From assembly GCF_900177765.1 (NCBI RefSeq), contig NZ_FXWI01000001.1, positions 806,001-870,000 on the forward strand: a DNA stretch of 64,000 nt, read 5' to 3'. A program made the translations under genes and the position numbers. Positions 47,530 through 56,761 of the stretch are shown one piece after another. Under the pieces are notes generated by a model. That model worked only from the letters and a program-made list of their open reading frames with translations. It searched no databases and had not been told where the DNA came from. The DNA comes from Agreia sp. VKM Ac-1783. GTDB taxonomy: Bacteria; Actinomycetota; Actinomycetes; Actinomycetales; Microbacteriaceae. The first letter of the stretch is position 1, and the number at the start of each line of letters is the position of its first letter.

Positions 47530-49046
47530 TGGCGAAATTGATGGACTACGACCGCGCGCTCGAATTGTTCGAGCCGGTTCTCGGCTTCGAGGTGCACATC
47601 GAGCTCAGCACCAAGACCAAGATGTTCTCTGACGCGCCCAACTACTTCGGCGGCGAGCCCAACACCAACATCACTCCGGTCGACCTCGGTCTGCCGGGAT
47701 CGCTTCCCGTCGTCAACGGACAGGCCGTTCGCTACGCGATCAGCCTGGGCCTGGCCCTCGGCTGCTCCATCGCACCGACGAGCCGGTTCGCCCGCAAGAA
47801 CTACTTCTACCCCGACCTGGCCAAGAACTACCAGATCTCGCAGAGCGACGAGCCCATCGCCTTCGAGGGCTCCGTCGAGGTGGAGCTTCCGAACGGGCGC
47901 ATGTTCACCGTTCCCATCGAGCGGGCGCACATGGAGGAGGACGCCGGAAAGCTCACCCATGTGGGTGGCGCGACCGGTCGCATCCAGGGCGCCGAGTACT
48001 CGCTGGTCGACTACAACCGCGCCGGTGTGCCGCTCGTCGAGATCGTCACCGACATCATCTACGGCGCCGAGGCCGACGCACCCGAGTTGGCCAAGGCCTA
48101 CGTGTCGACGATCCGCGACATCGTCGTGGGCCTCGGCATCTCGGAGGCGCGCATGGAGCGCGGAAACCTGCGCTGCGACGCCAACATCTCGCTGCGTCGG
48201 CGCACGCCCGAGGGTGAGCCCCCCGCGCCGCTCGGAACCCGCACCGAGACGAAGAACGTCAACTCGCTGCGCAGCGTCGAGCGAGCGATCCGCTACGAGA
48301 TCCAGCGCCAGGCCGCCATCCTCGACGACGGCGGAACCATCACGCAGGAGACCAGGCACTGGCACGAAGACACGGGCGAGACCTCTGCGGGGCGCCCGAA
48401 GTCCGACGCCGACGACTACCGCTACTTCCCTGAGCCGGATCTGCTGCCCGTCGTTCCCTCGGCAGAGCTCATCGAGGAACTGCGCGCGGCCCTGCCCGAG
48501 GCGCCCGCGGCGCGCCGCCGCCGCCTCAAGGCCGAGTGGAACTTCACCGACCTCGAGTTCCAAGACCTGACGAACTCCGGCCTGGTCAACGAGGTCATCG
48601 ACACCGTGGCCGCGGGTGCTTCGCCAGCAGCCGCGCGCAAGTGGTGGACCGGCGAGATCGCCCGAACGGCCAACGCGCAGGGCGTCGACGCAACGACACT
48701 CGTGACGCCGCTGCAGGTCGCGCAGCTCGTCGCGCTCGTTGATGACGGCACCCTCACCGACCGCCTCGCGCGGCAGGTTCTCGAGGGCGTGATCGCCGGC
48801 GAGGGCACCCCGCAGCAGGTCGTGGATGCGCGCGGCCTCGCCGTCGTGTCAGACGACGGCGCGCTGATCGCCGCCATCGACGAGGCCCTGCAGAGCCAGC
48901 CCGACGTGCTCGCCAAGATCCGCGACGGCAAGGTCCAGGCCGCCGGCGCCGTGATCGGAGCAGTGATGAAGGCGATGAAGGGTCAGGCCGACGCCGCACG
49001 CGTTCGCGAACTCGTTCTCGAGCGAGCCACAGCTCTTCCCGAGTAG
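47529..49046 (+). CDS. gatB: Asp/Glu-tRNA amidotransferase subunit B
   Basis: Binds the mischarged tRNA and carries the kinase/transamidase site. 505 residues. [15 protein letters not shown] near residue 20, the [19 protein letters not shown] segment, [13 protein letters not shown], and [16 protein letters not shown] form the cradle domain. The helical and YqeY-like tail domains cover about 320-505. Last gene of gatCAB; a hairpin follows. Confidence 0.97.
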   Translation: MAKLMDYDRALELFEPVLGFEVHIELSTKTKMFSDAPNYFGGEPNTNITPVDLGLPGSLPVVNGQAVRYAISLGLALGCSIAPTSRFARKNYFYPDLAKNYQISQSDEPIAFEGSVEVELPNGRMFTVPIERAHMEEDAGKLTHVGGATGRIQGAEYSLVDYNRAGVPLVEIVTDIIYGAEADAPELAKAYVSTIRDIVVGLGISEARMERGNLRCDANISLRRRTPEGEPPAPLGTRTETKNVNSLRSVERAIRYEIQRQAAILDDGGTITQETRHWHEDTGETSAGRPKSDADDYRYFPEPDLLPVVPSAELIEELRAALPEAPAARRRRLKAEWNFTDLEFQDLTNSGLVNEVIDTVAAGASPAAARKWWTGEIARTANAQGVDATTLVTPLQVAQLVALVDDGTLTDRLARQVLEGVIAGEGTPQQVVDARGLAVVSDDGALIAAIDEALQSQPDVLAKIRDGKVQAAGAVIGAVMKAMKGQADAARVRELVLERATALPE

Positions 49047-49057
49047 TCGGCCCGCTG

Positions 49058-49094
49058 CCCTTCGATAGGCTCGGGTGACGAGCCTGTCGAGGGG
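49058..49094. terminator. bidirectional hairpin between gatB and the SDR gene
   Basis: CCCTTCGATAGGCTCG (49058-49073) and CGAGCCTGTCGAGGGG (49079-49094) pair almost fully around GGTGA. The genes on either side are convergent. Confidence 0.75.
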
Positions 49095-50024
49095 CTAGAG
49101 GTCGATGCCGGTCAGGTCCTCCGACGCGGTCCACAGCCGCAGGGCGTCCCTCTGATCGAGGGCTCGTCGGCTCTGCTTCGCGCGGCCGGGAGGGCCCGTG
49201 AGACCGAACGCCCCGGTGGGCCCGACGTAGTCACCGCCCGAGACGCTCGCCCAGGTCGCGGCGAAGAGCTCGGGCTCTGCGCCCTGCTCTGCACTCTGCG
49301 ACAGCCCGGGCGACTGCATGAAGCGCTCGACGAACGCGTTGGCCGGCTTGTCGCGACCCAGTTGCGGGCCCGCGCTCTGCAGATTCGTGCGGCTCGAACC
49401 GGGATGCGCCGCGGCGCTCAGCAGGCCCCATCCGGCGGCATCGCTTCGGCGCTGCAACTCGTGGGCGAAGAGCAGATTCGCCAGCTTCGACTGGCCGTAG
49501 GCGAGCCACGCGTTGTACTTCTTCTCGGCGTTGAGGTCTCCGAATCGCATGCGACCGATCCAGTGCATCACGCTCGACAGGGTGACGACACGGGGCGCCT
49601 CAGCGGCGGTCAGTGTCGGGAGCAGACGTGCGGTGAGGGCGAAGTGACCGAGGTGGTTCGTGCCGAACTGCAACTCGAAGCCGTCTTCTGTCGTGCGCCT
49701 CGAGGGCACCGCCATGACGCCGGCGTTGTTGATCAGGATGTCGGTGGGCACCTTCTCGGCGATCATGCGGTCGGCGAACGCCTCCACACTCGCCAGGGAC
49801 GCGAGGTCGAGGCTCTCCAGCTGGAGCGAGGCATCCGGAACGCTCTTCTGGATCGTCTCGGCGGCGTGAGCGTTCTTCTCGGCCGTGCGCGCGGCCATGA
49901 CCACGTGGGCACCGGCTGCCGCCAGACGGCGTGCGGCCTCGAGTCCGAGACCGCTGTTGGCGCCGGTGATGATCACACGCTTGCCGTGCTGGTCGGGAAT
50001 GGACAGCGCTGCTGGGGTCGACAT
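49095..50024 (-). CDS. short-chain dehydrogenase/reductase
   Basis: NAD(P)-dependent oxidoreductase of 309 residues, related to the retinol dehydrogenase/WWOX-like group. [16 protein letters not shown] is the cofactor site, [11 protein letters not shown] the second motif, LSSVMHWIG carries the catalytic Ser, and [10 protein letters not shown] the Tyr-x-x-x-Lys pair (AWLAYGQSK). Substrate unknown. ATG at 50024 with GAGGAG 5 bases upstream. Stands alone. Confidence 0.9.
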   Translation of the reverse strand: MSTPAALSIPDQHGKRVIITGANSGLGLEAARRLAAAGAHVVMAARTAEKNAHAAETIQKSVPDASLQLESLDLASLASVEAFADRMIAEKVPTDILINNAGVMAVPSRRTTEDGFELQFGTNHLGHFALTARLLPTLTAAEAPRVVTLSSVMHWIGRMRFGDLNAEKKYNAWLAYGQSKLANLLFAHELQRRSDAAGWGLLSAAAHPGSSRTNLQSAGPQLGRDKPANAFVERFMQSPGLSQSAEQGAEPELFAATWASVSGGDYVGPTGAFGLTGPPGRAKQSRRALDQRDALRLWTASEDLTGIDL

Positions 50025-50110
50025 GAGGCTCCTCGTTGCGGGGCGGCGTCTCGGGTTCGCCGCCTAGACCTCAGGTTATTGCGCCTTCATGTCGATGCAT
50101 ACATCGGCGG

Positions 50111-50713
50111 CTACGCGGAGAGCGGAAGCCTGTCGTCACGTCCCGTCAGAGCGAGCAGCTTCGACTGCAGCGACGCATGCTCGGGAACGGGAACGGGCGA
50201 GCTGAACAGGCCTGACGCTTCGAGCGTCTCTTTCTGCGGCTCGAAGACGCTCCAGACTGCGGCGATCAGCTCTTCGTCGATGGTCTCCGCCGACCGGGTC
50301 GCACGAGCGAGGTCCCAGGTGTGGATCGTGACATCGGAGACCTGCTCACGCAGGTACTCGGTGACCGTCACGGTGTCGTACGAGAGCTGCACCTGAGCAT
50401 CCGGCGCCGCCGACCGCCACGCGTCGGTCGCGGCCTTCGAATACTGCGCCCACTCTGCCGCGAGATCGCTCGACAGGGGCCGCTTGAGCGATCGAGCGTG
50501 GCGCAGGCTGCGGCCCTCGAGCAGCAGAGGCACCCACTGCTGTTCTTCGATCACGTGGGTCACGAGTTGACGGGTGTTCCAGTCGGTGTCGGGCGTGGGC
50601 GCGTTCCAATCGGTCACCGCGTTCAGACGCGCGGTGAACTCGGCGTGGGCGGTGTACTGCAGTGTCAGCCAGTCGATGGTCACGATGGGGCTCCTGTCGG
50701 CGGTGCTCGTCAT
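50111..50713 (-). CDS. TIGR03086-like DinB/maleylpyruvate isomerase-fold protein
   Basis: 200 residues of a four-helix fold. TDWNTRQLVTHVIEEQQW near residues 40-57 carries the first metal-type His, and VSDVTIHTWDLARATR at about 130-145 the second and an Asp, the spacing of actinobacterial mycothiol-dependent DinB-like proteins. The C-terminus (VWSVFEPQKE) fits TIGR03086. It may be a mycothiol S-transferase; that is inference. Start ATG 50713 with TATACC seven bases upstream and no ribosome site. Divergent from the GNAT gene. Confidence 0.75.
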   Translation of the reverse strand: MTSTADRSPIVTIDWLTLQYTAHAEFTARLNAVTDWNAPTPDTDWNTRQLVTHVIEEQQWVPLLLEGRSLRHARSLKRPLSSDLAAEWAQYSKAATDAWRSAAPDAQVQLSYDTVTVTEYLREQVSDVTIHTWDLARATRSAETIDEELIAAVWSVFEPQKETLEASGLFSSPVPVPEHASLQSKLLALTGRDDRLPLSA

Positions 50714-50767
50714 AGTCCTGGGTATAAGTCCATCATGGCGGTGCGCATTCCGCCGAGCCGGTGCGGT

Positions 50768-50773
50768 TAGGCT
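50768..50773 (+). promoter_or_regulatory. -10 box of a leaderless promoter (GNAT protein)
   Basis: TAGGCT with six bases to the GTG at 50780. Confidence 0.55.
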
Positions 50774-50779
50774 CTCGGG

Positions 50780-51310
50780 GTGACCTTGACGACCCGAGAC
50801 ATCGACGCTACCGATCTGACTCCGCTTCTCGCGATGAACAACGGGGCGATACCGGCGGTCAACCTGCTCGACGAGAAAGAACTGCTCGATCTCGTGTCGA
50901 TGGCGCACTCTGCGGTGATCGTGGTCGACGACGCGTCGCCCAGAGAGCCGCTGGGACTCGTCATCACGCTGACGGCCGGCAACGACTACGACAGCGAGAA
51001 CTACCGCTGGTTCGAAGAGCGCGGCGGTGACTTTCTCTACGTCGACCGCATCGTCGTGCACCAGGGCATGCGCGGCCGGGGTCTCGGACAGATTCTCTAC
51101 GAGCGGGTCTTCGCCGAGGCAGAGCTGGCCGGACTCGTCGAAGTCACGTGCGAGGTCAACCTCGATCCGCCGAACCCGGGGTCTCTGGCGTTCCACGATC
51201 GGCTCGGCTTCGTGCAGCTGGGCGAGCAGGTCACGAAGGGCGGATCCGTGAAGGTCGCGCTGCTGTCTGCCCCCGTCTTACCCGCCTCGTCTCTGCCCGA
51301 GGCGTCTTAG
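50780..51310 (+). CDS. GNAT family N-acetyltransferase
   Basis: 176 residues. The acetyl-CoA site appears as YVDRIVVHQGMRGRGLGQIL (about 85-104), followed by ERVFAEAELAG and LAFHDRLGFVQLGEQ. The N-terminal half (MNNGAIPAVNLLDEKEL) matches a group of uncharacterised GNAT proteins. Acceptor unknown. GTG start, leaderless-type promoter. Convergent with the acyl-CoA ligase gene. Confidence 0.87.
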   Translation: MTLTTRDIDATDLTPLLAMNNGAIPAVNLLDEKELLDLVSMAHSAVIVVDDASPREPLGLVITLTAGNDYDSENYRWFEERGGDFLYVDRIVVHQGMRGRGLGQILYERVFAEAELAGLVEVTCEVNLDPPNPGSLAFHDRLGFVQLGEQVTKGGSVKVALLSAPVLPASSLPEAS

Positions 51311-51328
51311 CTCCTGGCTCAGACCAGG

Positions 51329-53020
51329 TCAGCCGCGGTCGGCAAGCAGCTGCTCCCTGACCGCCCGGCGCAGGACCTTGCCGATCAGGGACTTCGGAAG
51401 CTCGTCGATGACTACGATCCTCTTTGGCACCTTGTACGCGGTGAGCTGGTCGCGGCACCAGTCGCGGAACGTCTTCTCGTCGAAGTCGGCCTTGGACGAC
51501 AACACGACCGCCGCCACGACGTCTTCTCCGCCGCCGCCGCTGGGCATGCCGACCACGGCGACATCGGCGACTCCGGGGTGTTGCCTGAGCGCGTCCTCGA
51601 CCTCCGAGGGCGCGACGTTGAAGCCGCCCGTGATGATGAGTTCTTTGATGCGGTCGACGATCGTGACGAAGCCATCGGCATCCTGAGTGCAGATGTCGCC
51701 CGTGCGGAACCACCCGCCCTCGAGTAGGACCGCCTGGGTCTCGTCGGACTTCTGCCAGTAGCCCTGGAACACCTGCGGTCCGCGGATCAGCAGTTCGCCC
51801 TCTTCTCCCGGGGCACGGTCGATGGAGGTGTCGTCGGGATCGACGACGCGGATCTCCGTGCTGGGAAACGGCACGCCGACAGTGCCGGGCCGACGGCTCG
51901 GGCCGATCGGGTTGCCCAGGGCGACGGGAGAGGTCTCGGTGAGTCCGTAGCCCTCGACCAGGTAGCCGCCGGTCGCCTTCTCCCACAACTCGACCGTGGA
52001 GACAGGCAGATTCATGGCCCCCGAGATCGCGAACCGGATGCCTGTGAGATCGACCTTTCGCTTCTCGGCGCCCAGGGCGAGCCGCTCGTAGATGGGAGGC
52101 ACGGCCGGTAGGAATGTGGGCGGATGCGACTTGGCCGCGTCGAGAACGAGGTCGACGTCGAACTTGGGCAACAGCACGAGCCGCGCGCCGCTGTTCATCG
52201 CGAAGGTGAGGCAGAGCGTGAGGCCGTATGCGTGGAACATGGGTAGCACGGCGTAGATGACCTCCTTGCCGGCCACCATCCCGGGCACCCACGCTCGTCC
52301 CTGCAGTGCATTGGCGTGCAGGTTGAGATGGCTGAGCTTCGCACCCTTCGGCGTTCCGGTGGTGCCGCTGGTGTACTGGATCACGGCGAGGTCGTCGACC
52401 GACGGCCGCGGCACGGAGCGCCGGATCGGCCGATGATTGACGAGCCTCTCCCATGGCGTGCTGCGCTTCGACTCGGCAGTGAGCGCCTTGCGTGCCTCGC
52501 GCGCTTTCGGCACGGGCAGGCGCAGCGCGAGTCGCTTGGAGAACGGCATGGCGCGCGTCACGTCGACCGCTATGACGGTGTCGAATGCGACATCGGCGGG
52601 CATCGAGTGGATGCGTTCGCCCACCTTGTCCCACACGATCGCGACCTTCGCGCCGTGGTCTTCGAACTGGTGTCGCATTTCGCGATCGGCGTAGAGCGGG
52701 TTGTGCTCCACGACGATCGCGCCCAACCGAAGCACCGCGTAGAAGGCGATGACATGCTGCGGGCAGTTGGGCAGCACGAGGGCCACCCGGTCGCCGTGAC
52801 CCACCCCTGCTCGACGCAACCCCTCCGCCGCGCGCGCGACGAGCATGCCGAGTTCTGCATATGTCGTGGTCGAGCCGAAGAAGTCGAGGGCGACGTTGGA
52901 TCTGAACGCGCGCACAGAGTCGTCGAACATGTCGACGAGCGAGCCGGTCGGCAGCTCGATCGTCGCAGGCACACCGTCTGCATACTGAGAAATCCAGGGC
53001 CGGTCGGTCTCGATGGTCAT
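51329..53020 (-). CDS. long-chain fatty acyl-CoA (AMP-forming) ligase
   Basis: Activates fatty acids to acyl-CoA. 563 residues of the ANL superfamily. AMP/phosphate loop YTSGTTGTPKGAKLSHLN, GYGLTETSPVALGNP, GWFRTGDICTQDADGF with the conserved Asp, the hinge region KELIITGGFNVAPSEVE, and catalytic-type Lys in PKSLIGKVLRR near the end. ATG 53020 is chosen because GAAGGG lies just upstream. Divergent from the type III polyketide synthase operon with a 98-base gap, so it may supply its acyl-CoA starter; this is an inference from position. Confidence 0.92.
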   Translation of the reverse strand: MTIETDRPWISQYADGVPATIELPTGSLVDMFDDSVRAFRSNVALDFFGSTTTYAELGMLVARAAEGLRRAGVGHGDRVALVLPNCPQHVIAFYAVLRLGAIVVEHNPLYADREMRHQFEDHGAKVAIVWDKVGERIHSMPADVAFDTVIAVDVTRAMPFSKRLALRLPVPKAREARKALTAESKRSTPWERLVNHRPIRRSVPRPSVDDLAVIQYTSGTTGTPKGAKLSHLNLHANALQGRAWVPGMVAGKEVIYAVLPMFHAYGLTLCLTFAMNSGARLVLLPKFDVDLVLDAAKSHPPTFLPAVPPIYERLALGAEKRKVDLTGIRFAISGAMNLPVSTVELWEKATGGYLVEGYGLTETSPVALGNPIGPSRRPGTVGVPFPSTEIRVVDPDDTSIDRAPGEEGELLIRGPQVFQGYWQKSDETQAVLLEGGWFRTGDICTQDADGFVTIVDRIKELIITGGFNVAPSEVEDALRQHPGVADVAVVGMPSGGGGEDVVAAVVLSSKADFDEKTFRDWCRDQLTAYKVPKRIVVIDELPKSLIGKVLRRAVREQLLADRG

Positions 53021-53106
53021 TCGGTGCCCTTCGCGTCGTCGTCGAGTCATTATCGCGCAGGTGAATCGACATCCCATGGGCATCGATGGCGGTGCGCCCT
53101 CCGTGC

Positions 53107-53112
53107 TAGCGT
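53107..53112 (+). promoter_or_regulatory. -10 box of a leaderless promoter (polyketide operon)
   Basis: TAGCGT with six bases to the GTG at 53119. Confidence 0.55.
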
Positions 53113-53118
53113 GCGAGC

Positions 53119-54198
53119 GTGTCGAGAATCGTCGGGCTATCCGCCGCACTTCCACGGAACTCGTATGCCCAGACCGAGATCACGGCGGCCATCGCTCCTA
53201 TGATCACTGAGGACCCGACGAAGCGAGCCCTCCTGCGGCGCCTTCACGCAGGAAGCCGGGTGGAGCGGCGTCACCTGGTGCAGCCCATCGAGCGCTATCT
53301 GGAGGGGCAGAACTTCACGACCACGAACGGCATCTTCATCGAGGCTGCGACCGATCTGGCCGAGGAGGCCCTCGCGGGGGCTTTGTCGCAGGCAGGAATC
53401 GCAGCGGACGAAGTCGATTTCGTTCTCTTCACCTCGGTGACCGGCGTCTCGGCTCCCTCCATCGACGCGCTGCTCGTTCCCCGGCTAGGGCTAAGACCCG
53501 ACGTGAAGCGGGTGCCCATGTTCGGGCTCGGATGCGTCGCGGGTGCGGCAGGGATCGCCCGCGTCGACGACTACCTCGTCGGCCATCCGAGCGGCGTGGC
53601 TGTTCTGATCTCGGTCGAGCTGTGCTCGCTGACCGTGCAGCGCGGCGACGACTCGATGGCCAATCTGGTCGCATCCGGGCTCTTCGGCGATGGCGCTGCC
53701 GCGGTCGTCATGGTGGGGGCCGAACGCGCGGCCGACCGAGCAGATCAGGGATTCGACGTCGTGGCGGCGCGCAGCGCGCTGTACCCGGACACCCGTCACG
53801 TGCTCGGTTTCAATCCCGGTGAGACGGGGTTCAGGATCGTGCTGACCGCCGGTGTCGCGGATGTGGTCGACGAGCACTTCGGCAGGGACATGACGCAGTT
53901 CCTCGCCGACCACGGATCGACCGTGGGCGGCATCGGGCGTTGGATCGCGCATCCGGGTGGCCCGCGTGTGCTCGACGCGTTCAGCGACGCTCTGCAGCTG
54001 CCGCCGGGGTCGCTCGACGCCAGCTGGCGCTCGCTGGCTCGGGTCGGCAATCTCTCGTCGGCCTCGGTGCTGCACGTGCTGGCCGACAGCATCCGAGACG
54101 CCCCGCCGACCGGCGGCGAGCTGTGTGCCCTCTTCGCGCTCGGCCCCGGGGTCTCCGCCGAACTCGTTCTACTTCGCTGGTCTGGAGATCCGACATGA
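53119..54198 (+). CDS. type III polyketide synthase (alkylresorcinol/alkylpyrone synthase type)
   Basis: Homodimeric chalcone-synthase-like enzyme that extends an acyl-CoA starter with malonyl-CoA. 359 residues with the complete triad Cys139 (FGLGCVAGAAG), His278 (IAHPGGPRVLDA) and Asn311 (GNLSSASVL). In bacteria such enzymes with a methyltransferase and a hydroxylase gene behind them (SrsABC of Streptomyces griseus) make phenolic lipids. The start GTG has no ribosome site, only the -10 box. ATGA overlap with the methyltransferase gene. Alkylresorcinol versus alkylpyrone product cannot be read from sequence. Confidence 0.93.
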   Translation: MSRIVGLSAALPRNSYAQTEITAAIAPMITEDPTKRALLRRLHAGSRVERRHLVQPIERYLEGQNFTTTNGIFIEAATDLAEEALAGALSQAGIAADEVDFVLFTSVTGVSAPSIDALLVPRLGLRPDVKRVPMFGLGCVAGAAGIARVDDYLVGHPSGVAVLISVELCSLTVQRGDDSMANLVASGLFGDGAAAVVMVGAERAADRADQGFDVVAARSALYPDTRHVLGFNPGETGFRIVLTAGVADVVDEHFGRDMTQFLADHGSTVGGIGRWIAHPGGPRVLDAFSDALQLPPGSLDASWRSLARVGNLSSASVLHVLADSIRDAPPTGGELCALFALGPGVSAELVLLRWSGDPT

Positions 54199-54743
54199 CG
54201 CTGTCCGTGCTGCTGTACGTGATTCTGATCCTGCTCACCGGTGGCGAGCGCATCGTCGAGCTCGTCGTCTCCACACGCAACGCGGCGTGGGCATTCGCCC
54301 GCGGCGGCATGGAGTTCGGCCGTCGCCACTTCGGACCGATGGTCGCCCTTCACACGGGTCTGCTCCTGGCTTGCCTCGTCGAAACGCTTCTCGCCGACAG
54401 GCCGTTCATCCCGTTGCTGGGCTGGCCCATGCTCGTGATCGCGCTGGCGAGTCAGGCCCTGCGCTGGTGGTGCATCGCGTCGTTGGGGCGTCGCTGGAAC
54501 ACCCGGGTGATCGTAGTCCCCGGCCTGCCGCTCGTTCTGGGCGGGCCGTACCGGTGGCTCCGCCACCCCAACTACATCGTCGTGATCGCCGAAGGCATCG
54601 CGCTGCCCCTGGTGCACACGAACTGGGTGACGGCCCTCGCCTTCACCGTGCTCAACGCGGTGCTCCTGTTCGGGTTCCGTATCCCGGTCGAGGAGCGCGC
54701 GCTCGAAGCTGCTCTCGGCGAGAAGCCCGTCGTGCCGAGATGA
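54195..54743 (+). CDS. isoprenylcysteine carboxyl methyltransferase-family membrane protein (SrsB-like)
   Basis: 182 residues with about four to five membrane segments (LSVLLYVILILLTGGERI at the start). The SAM-binding C-terminal part is GGPYRWLRHPNYIVVIAEG, with the RHP-x-Y and downstream Glu typical of the ICMT/PEMT fold. In the SrsABC operon the equivalent protein O-methylates the polyketide phenol. Start and stop both overlap the neighbouring genes by ATGA, so the three proteins are produced together. Confidence 0.88.
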   Translation: MTLSVLLYVILILLTGGERIVELVVSTRNAAWAFARGGMEFGRRHFGPMVALHTGLLLACLVETLLADRPFIPLLGWPMLVIALASQALRWWCIASLGRRWNTRVIVVPGLPLVLGGPYRWLRHPNYIVVIAEGIALPLVHTNWVTALAFTVLNAVLLFGFRIPVEERALEAALGEKPVVPR

Positions 54744-55786
54744 CCCCAATCGAGGTCGATGTCGCCATCGTGGGGGCTGGCCCCGTCGGCCTCGCCGCGG
54801 CGATCGAGGCTCGGCTCGCCGGTCTGTCGGTCGGCGTCATCGAGCCACGGTCCTTTCCGATCGATAAGGCCTGCGGCGAAGGGCTGATGCCGGGCGCTGT
54901 CGACGCCCTCGCGCGACTCGGCATCCATCCACCGGGCATTCCGATCGCGGGATTCCGATACACGGATGCCATCAGATCTGCCGAGCACCGCTTCGCCGGA
55001 GGCTCAGGGCTCGGCGTGCGACGCACGGCCCTGCACGACGCTCTCGCGGCTCGCGCCGACGAGCTGGGCGTCACGCGCGTGGATACCCGAGTCTCCGATG
55101 TTGTGCAGAACGCCGGTGGCGTGACGGTCGGCGACGTGCGTGCGTCGTGGTTGTTCGCGTGCGACGGCCTGCATTCGACGGTGAGAAGGCTGTCGGGACT
55201 CGAGCGGCCGCCGAGGGCGCGCGTCGATCGCCGCCGATTCGGCCTGCGCAAGCACTACACGATCGAACCGTGGACCGACCTGGTCGAGGTGCACTGGGTC
55301 GCGGATGCCGAGGCCTACGTGACGCCGCTGGCCGGGGGCCTCGTCGGCGTCGCCGTTCTGGGCCCGCCGCGCACCGATTTCGACGAGGTGCTGGGGCGCA
55401 TCCCTGAGCTGAATGCTCGGCTGCGAGACGCCGGCGCCGAGGAGGGGCTGCGCGGAGCGGGGCCTCTGCGGCAACGCAGCTCGGCCCGCAGCGTCGGACG
55501 AGTGTTGCTCCTGGGAGACGCATCGGGCTACGTCGATGCGCTGACGGGGGAGGGCATCCGGGTCGGACTCGCCCACGCGCGCGCCGCCGTCGAGTCGATC
55601 GTCGGTCAGCCCGCGCGTCAAGCCAAGGCCTACGATCGGGAGTGGTCTCGGGTCAGCCGGGATTTTCGGGTGATCACCTCGGGTCTGCTCGCCGCGGCGC
55701 AGTCTCCGCTCCGGCCGCTCATCGTGCCGGCGGCGCGCGCGATGCCGGCGCTCTTCGGCGCCGCAGTGGAGCGCCTCGCGCGATAG
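54740..55786 (+). CDS. FAD-dependent monooxygenase (SrsC-like)
   Basis: 348 residues. The dinucleotide-binding N-terminus VAIVGAGPVGLAAAIEA, the CGEGLMPGAVDAL segment, the DG motif in FACDGLHSTVRRLSG and the flavin-site GD in LLGDASGYVDALTGEGI identify a PHBH-like flavoprotein hydroxylase, also related to geranylgeranyl reductases. In SrsABC the third enzyme hydroxylates the methylated phenolic lipid towards a quinone. ATG within the methyltransferase stop (ATGA). Confidence 0.88.
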   Translation: MTPIEVDVAIVGAGPVGLAAAIEARLAGLSVGVIEPRSFPIDKACGEGLMPGAVDALARLGIHPPGIPIAGFRYTDAIRSAEHRFAGGSGLGVRRTALHDALAARADELGVTRVDTRVSDVVQNAGGVTVGDVRASWLFACDGLHSTVRRLSGLERPPRARVDRRRFGLRKHYTIEPWTDLVEVHWVADAEAYVTPLAGGLVGVAVLGPPRTDFDEVLGRIPELNARLRDAGAEEGLRGAGPLRQRSSARSVGRVLLLGDASGYVDALTGEGIRVGLAHARAAVESIVGQPARQAKAYDREWSRVSRDFRVITSGLLAAAQSPLRPLIVPAARAMPALFGAAVERLAR

Positions 55787-55819
55787 GAACAGGGACGTGA
55801 CGACGCGGGTACGCGCTGC

Positions 55820-55825
55820 TACGGT
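55820..55825 (+). promoter_or_regulatory. -10 box of a leaderless promoter (AraC-type protein)
   Basis: TACGGT with six bases to the ATG at 55832. Confidence 0.5.
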
Positions 55826-55831
55826 CGAGAC

Positions 55832-56287
55832 ATGTCCCCGGAACGACTCGCCGCGCTGGTGCAGCTGCGCCGGGCGCGCGACCTGATCGACAGAGAGTTC
55901 GCGCGTCCGCTCGACGTGCCTGCGATGGCGCGCCACGCGCTCATGTCGCCGGCGCACTTCTCCCGGCAGTTCCGCGAAGCGTACGGTGAGACGCCCTACG
56001 GGTACCTCATGACTCGGCGCATCGAGCGCGCCATGGCGCTGCTCCGAACGGGGGCCTCGGTGACCGATGCCTGCATGGCGGTCGGCTGCACATCGCTCGG
56101 CTCCTTCAGCTCTCGTTTCAGCCTGCTGGTCGGTGAGACGCCCAGCCAGTACCGCAGTCGGGAACACGGTGCCGTGCAGCTGATGCCGTCGTGTGTGGCG
56201 AGCGGGTACACGCGGCCGCGCACCGCAGACTCGGCGACCGCCGAATCGAGCAGGATTCGAGAAGTCGCGATGTCGCTGTCGGCCTAG
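55832..56287 (+). CDS. short AraC-family regulator
   Basis: 151 residues, little more than the DNA-binding domain: two helix-turn-helix motifs at about 30-50 (MARHALMSPAHFSRQFREAY) and 75-100 (DACMAVGCTSLGSFSSRF), with the family sequence GETPSQYR. No ligand-binding domain. Paired with the VOC protein gene, a common pairing in actinobacteria, so it may regulate that gene. Confidence 0.87.
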   Translation: MSPERLAALVQLRRARDLIDREFARPLDVPAMARHALMSPAHFSRQFREAYGETPYGYLMTRRIERAMALLRTGASVTDACMAVGCTSLGSFSSRFSLLVGETPSQYRSREHGAVQLMPSCVASGYTRPRTADSATAESSRIREVAMSLSA

Positions 56288-56290
56288 CGT
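56285..56290 (+). promoter_or_regulatory. -10 box of a leaderless-type promoter (VOC protein)
   Basis: TAGCGT overlapping the AraC-type stop, seven bases before the ATG at 56298. Confidence 0.5.
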
Positions 56291-56297
56291 GGCATCC

Positions 56298-56699
56298 ATG
56301 ACCATTTCACTTCAGTACGCAGGAATCACCGTCACCGATGTCGATGAGGCGCTCGGCTTCTACCGCGACGCTCTCGGATTCGAGGTTCAGAACGACGTGG
56401 CCAACGGAGGCTTTCGCTGGGTCACGCTCGGCAGCCCCGACCAGCCCGACCTGTCGATCGTGCTCTCGGAGCCTCACGCCGGTCGCTCGCAAGCCGACGG
56501 CGACGCGTTGCAGGAGTTGCTCGTCAAGGGTGTGCTGCAGACTCTCGTCTTCCGCAGCGACGACCTCGACGCGAGCTTCGAGAGGATCCGCGCATCCGGG
56601 GCAGAGGTGCTGCAAGAGCCGATCGAGCAGCCGTGGGGGCCACGCGACTGCGCGTTCCGCGACCCGTCGGGCAACACGGTACGCGTGTCGCAGGCGTAG
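56298..56699 (+). CDS. VOC (glyoxalase/bleomycin resistance) family protein
   Basis: 133 residues, two beta-alpha-beta-beta-beta modules: ITVTDVDEALGFYRDALGF at about 9-27 and QTLVFRSDDLDASFERIRA at about 79-97. It ends EQPWGPRDCAFRDPSGNTV with the metal-ligand type Asp/Glu positions. Such proteins bind or transform small molecules, often electrophiles or drugs. ATG 56298 begins the homologous region; the frame is open further up but overlaps the AraC gene. Confidence 0.87.
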   Translation: MTISLQYAGITVTDVDEALGFYRDALGFEVQNDVANGGFRWVTLGSPDQPDLSIVLSEPHAGRSQADGDALQELLVKGVLQTLVFRSDDLDASFERIRASGAEVLQEPIEQPWGPRDCAFRDPSGNTVRVSQA

Positions 56700-56761
56700 G
56701 CGCAGCGGGGCGCGTCGTCAATGCCGGGCAGCCCCCAGGTCGGCGCGCGCAGACTGGGTGA

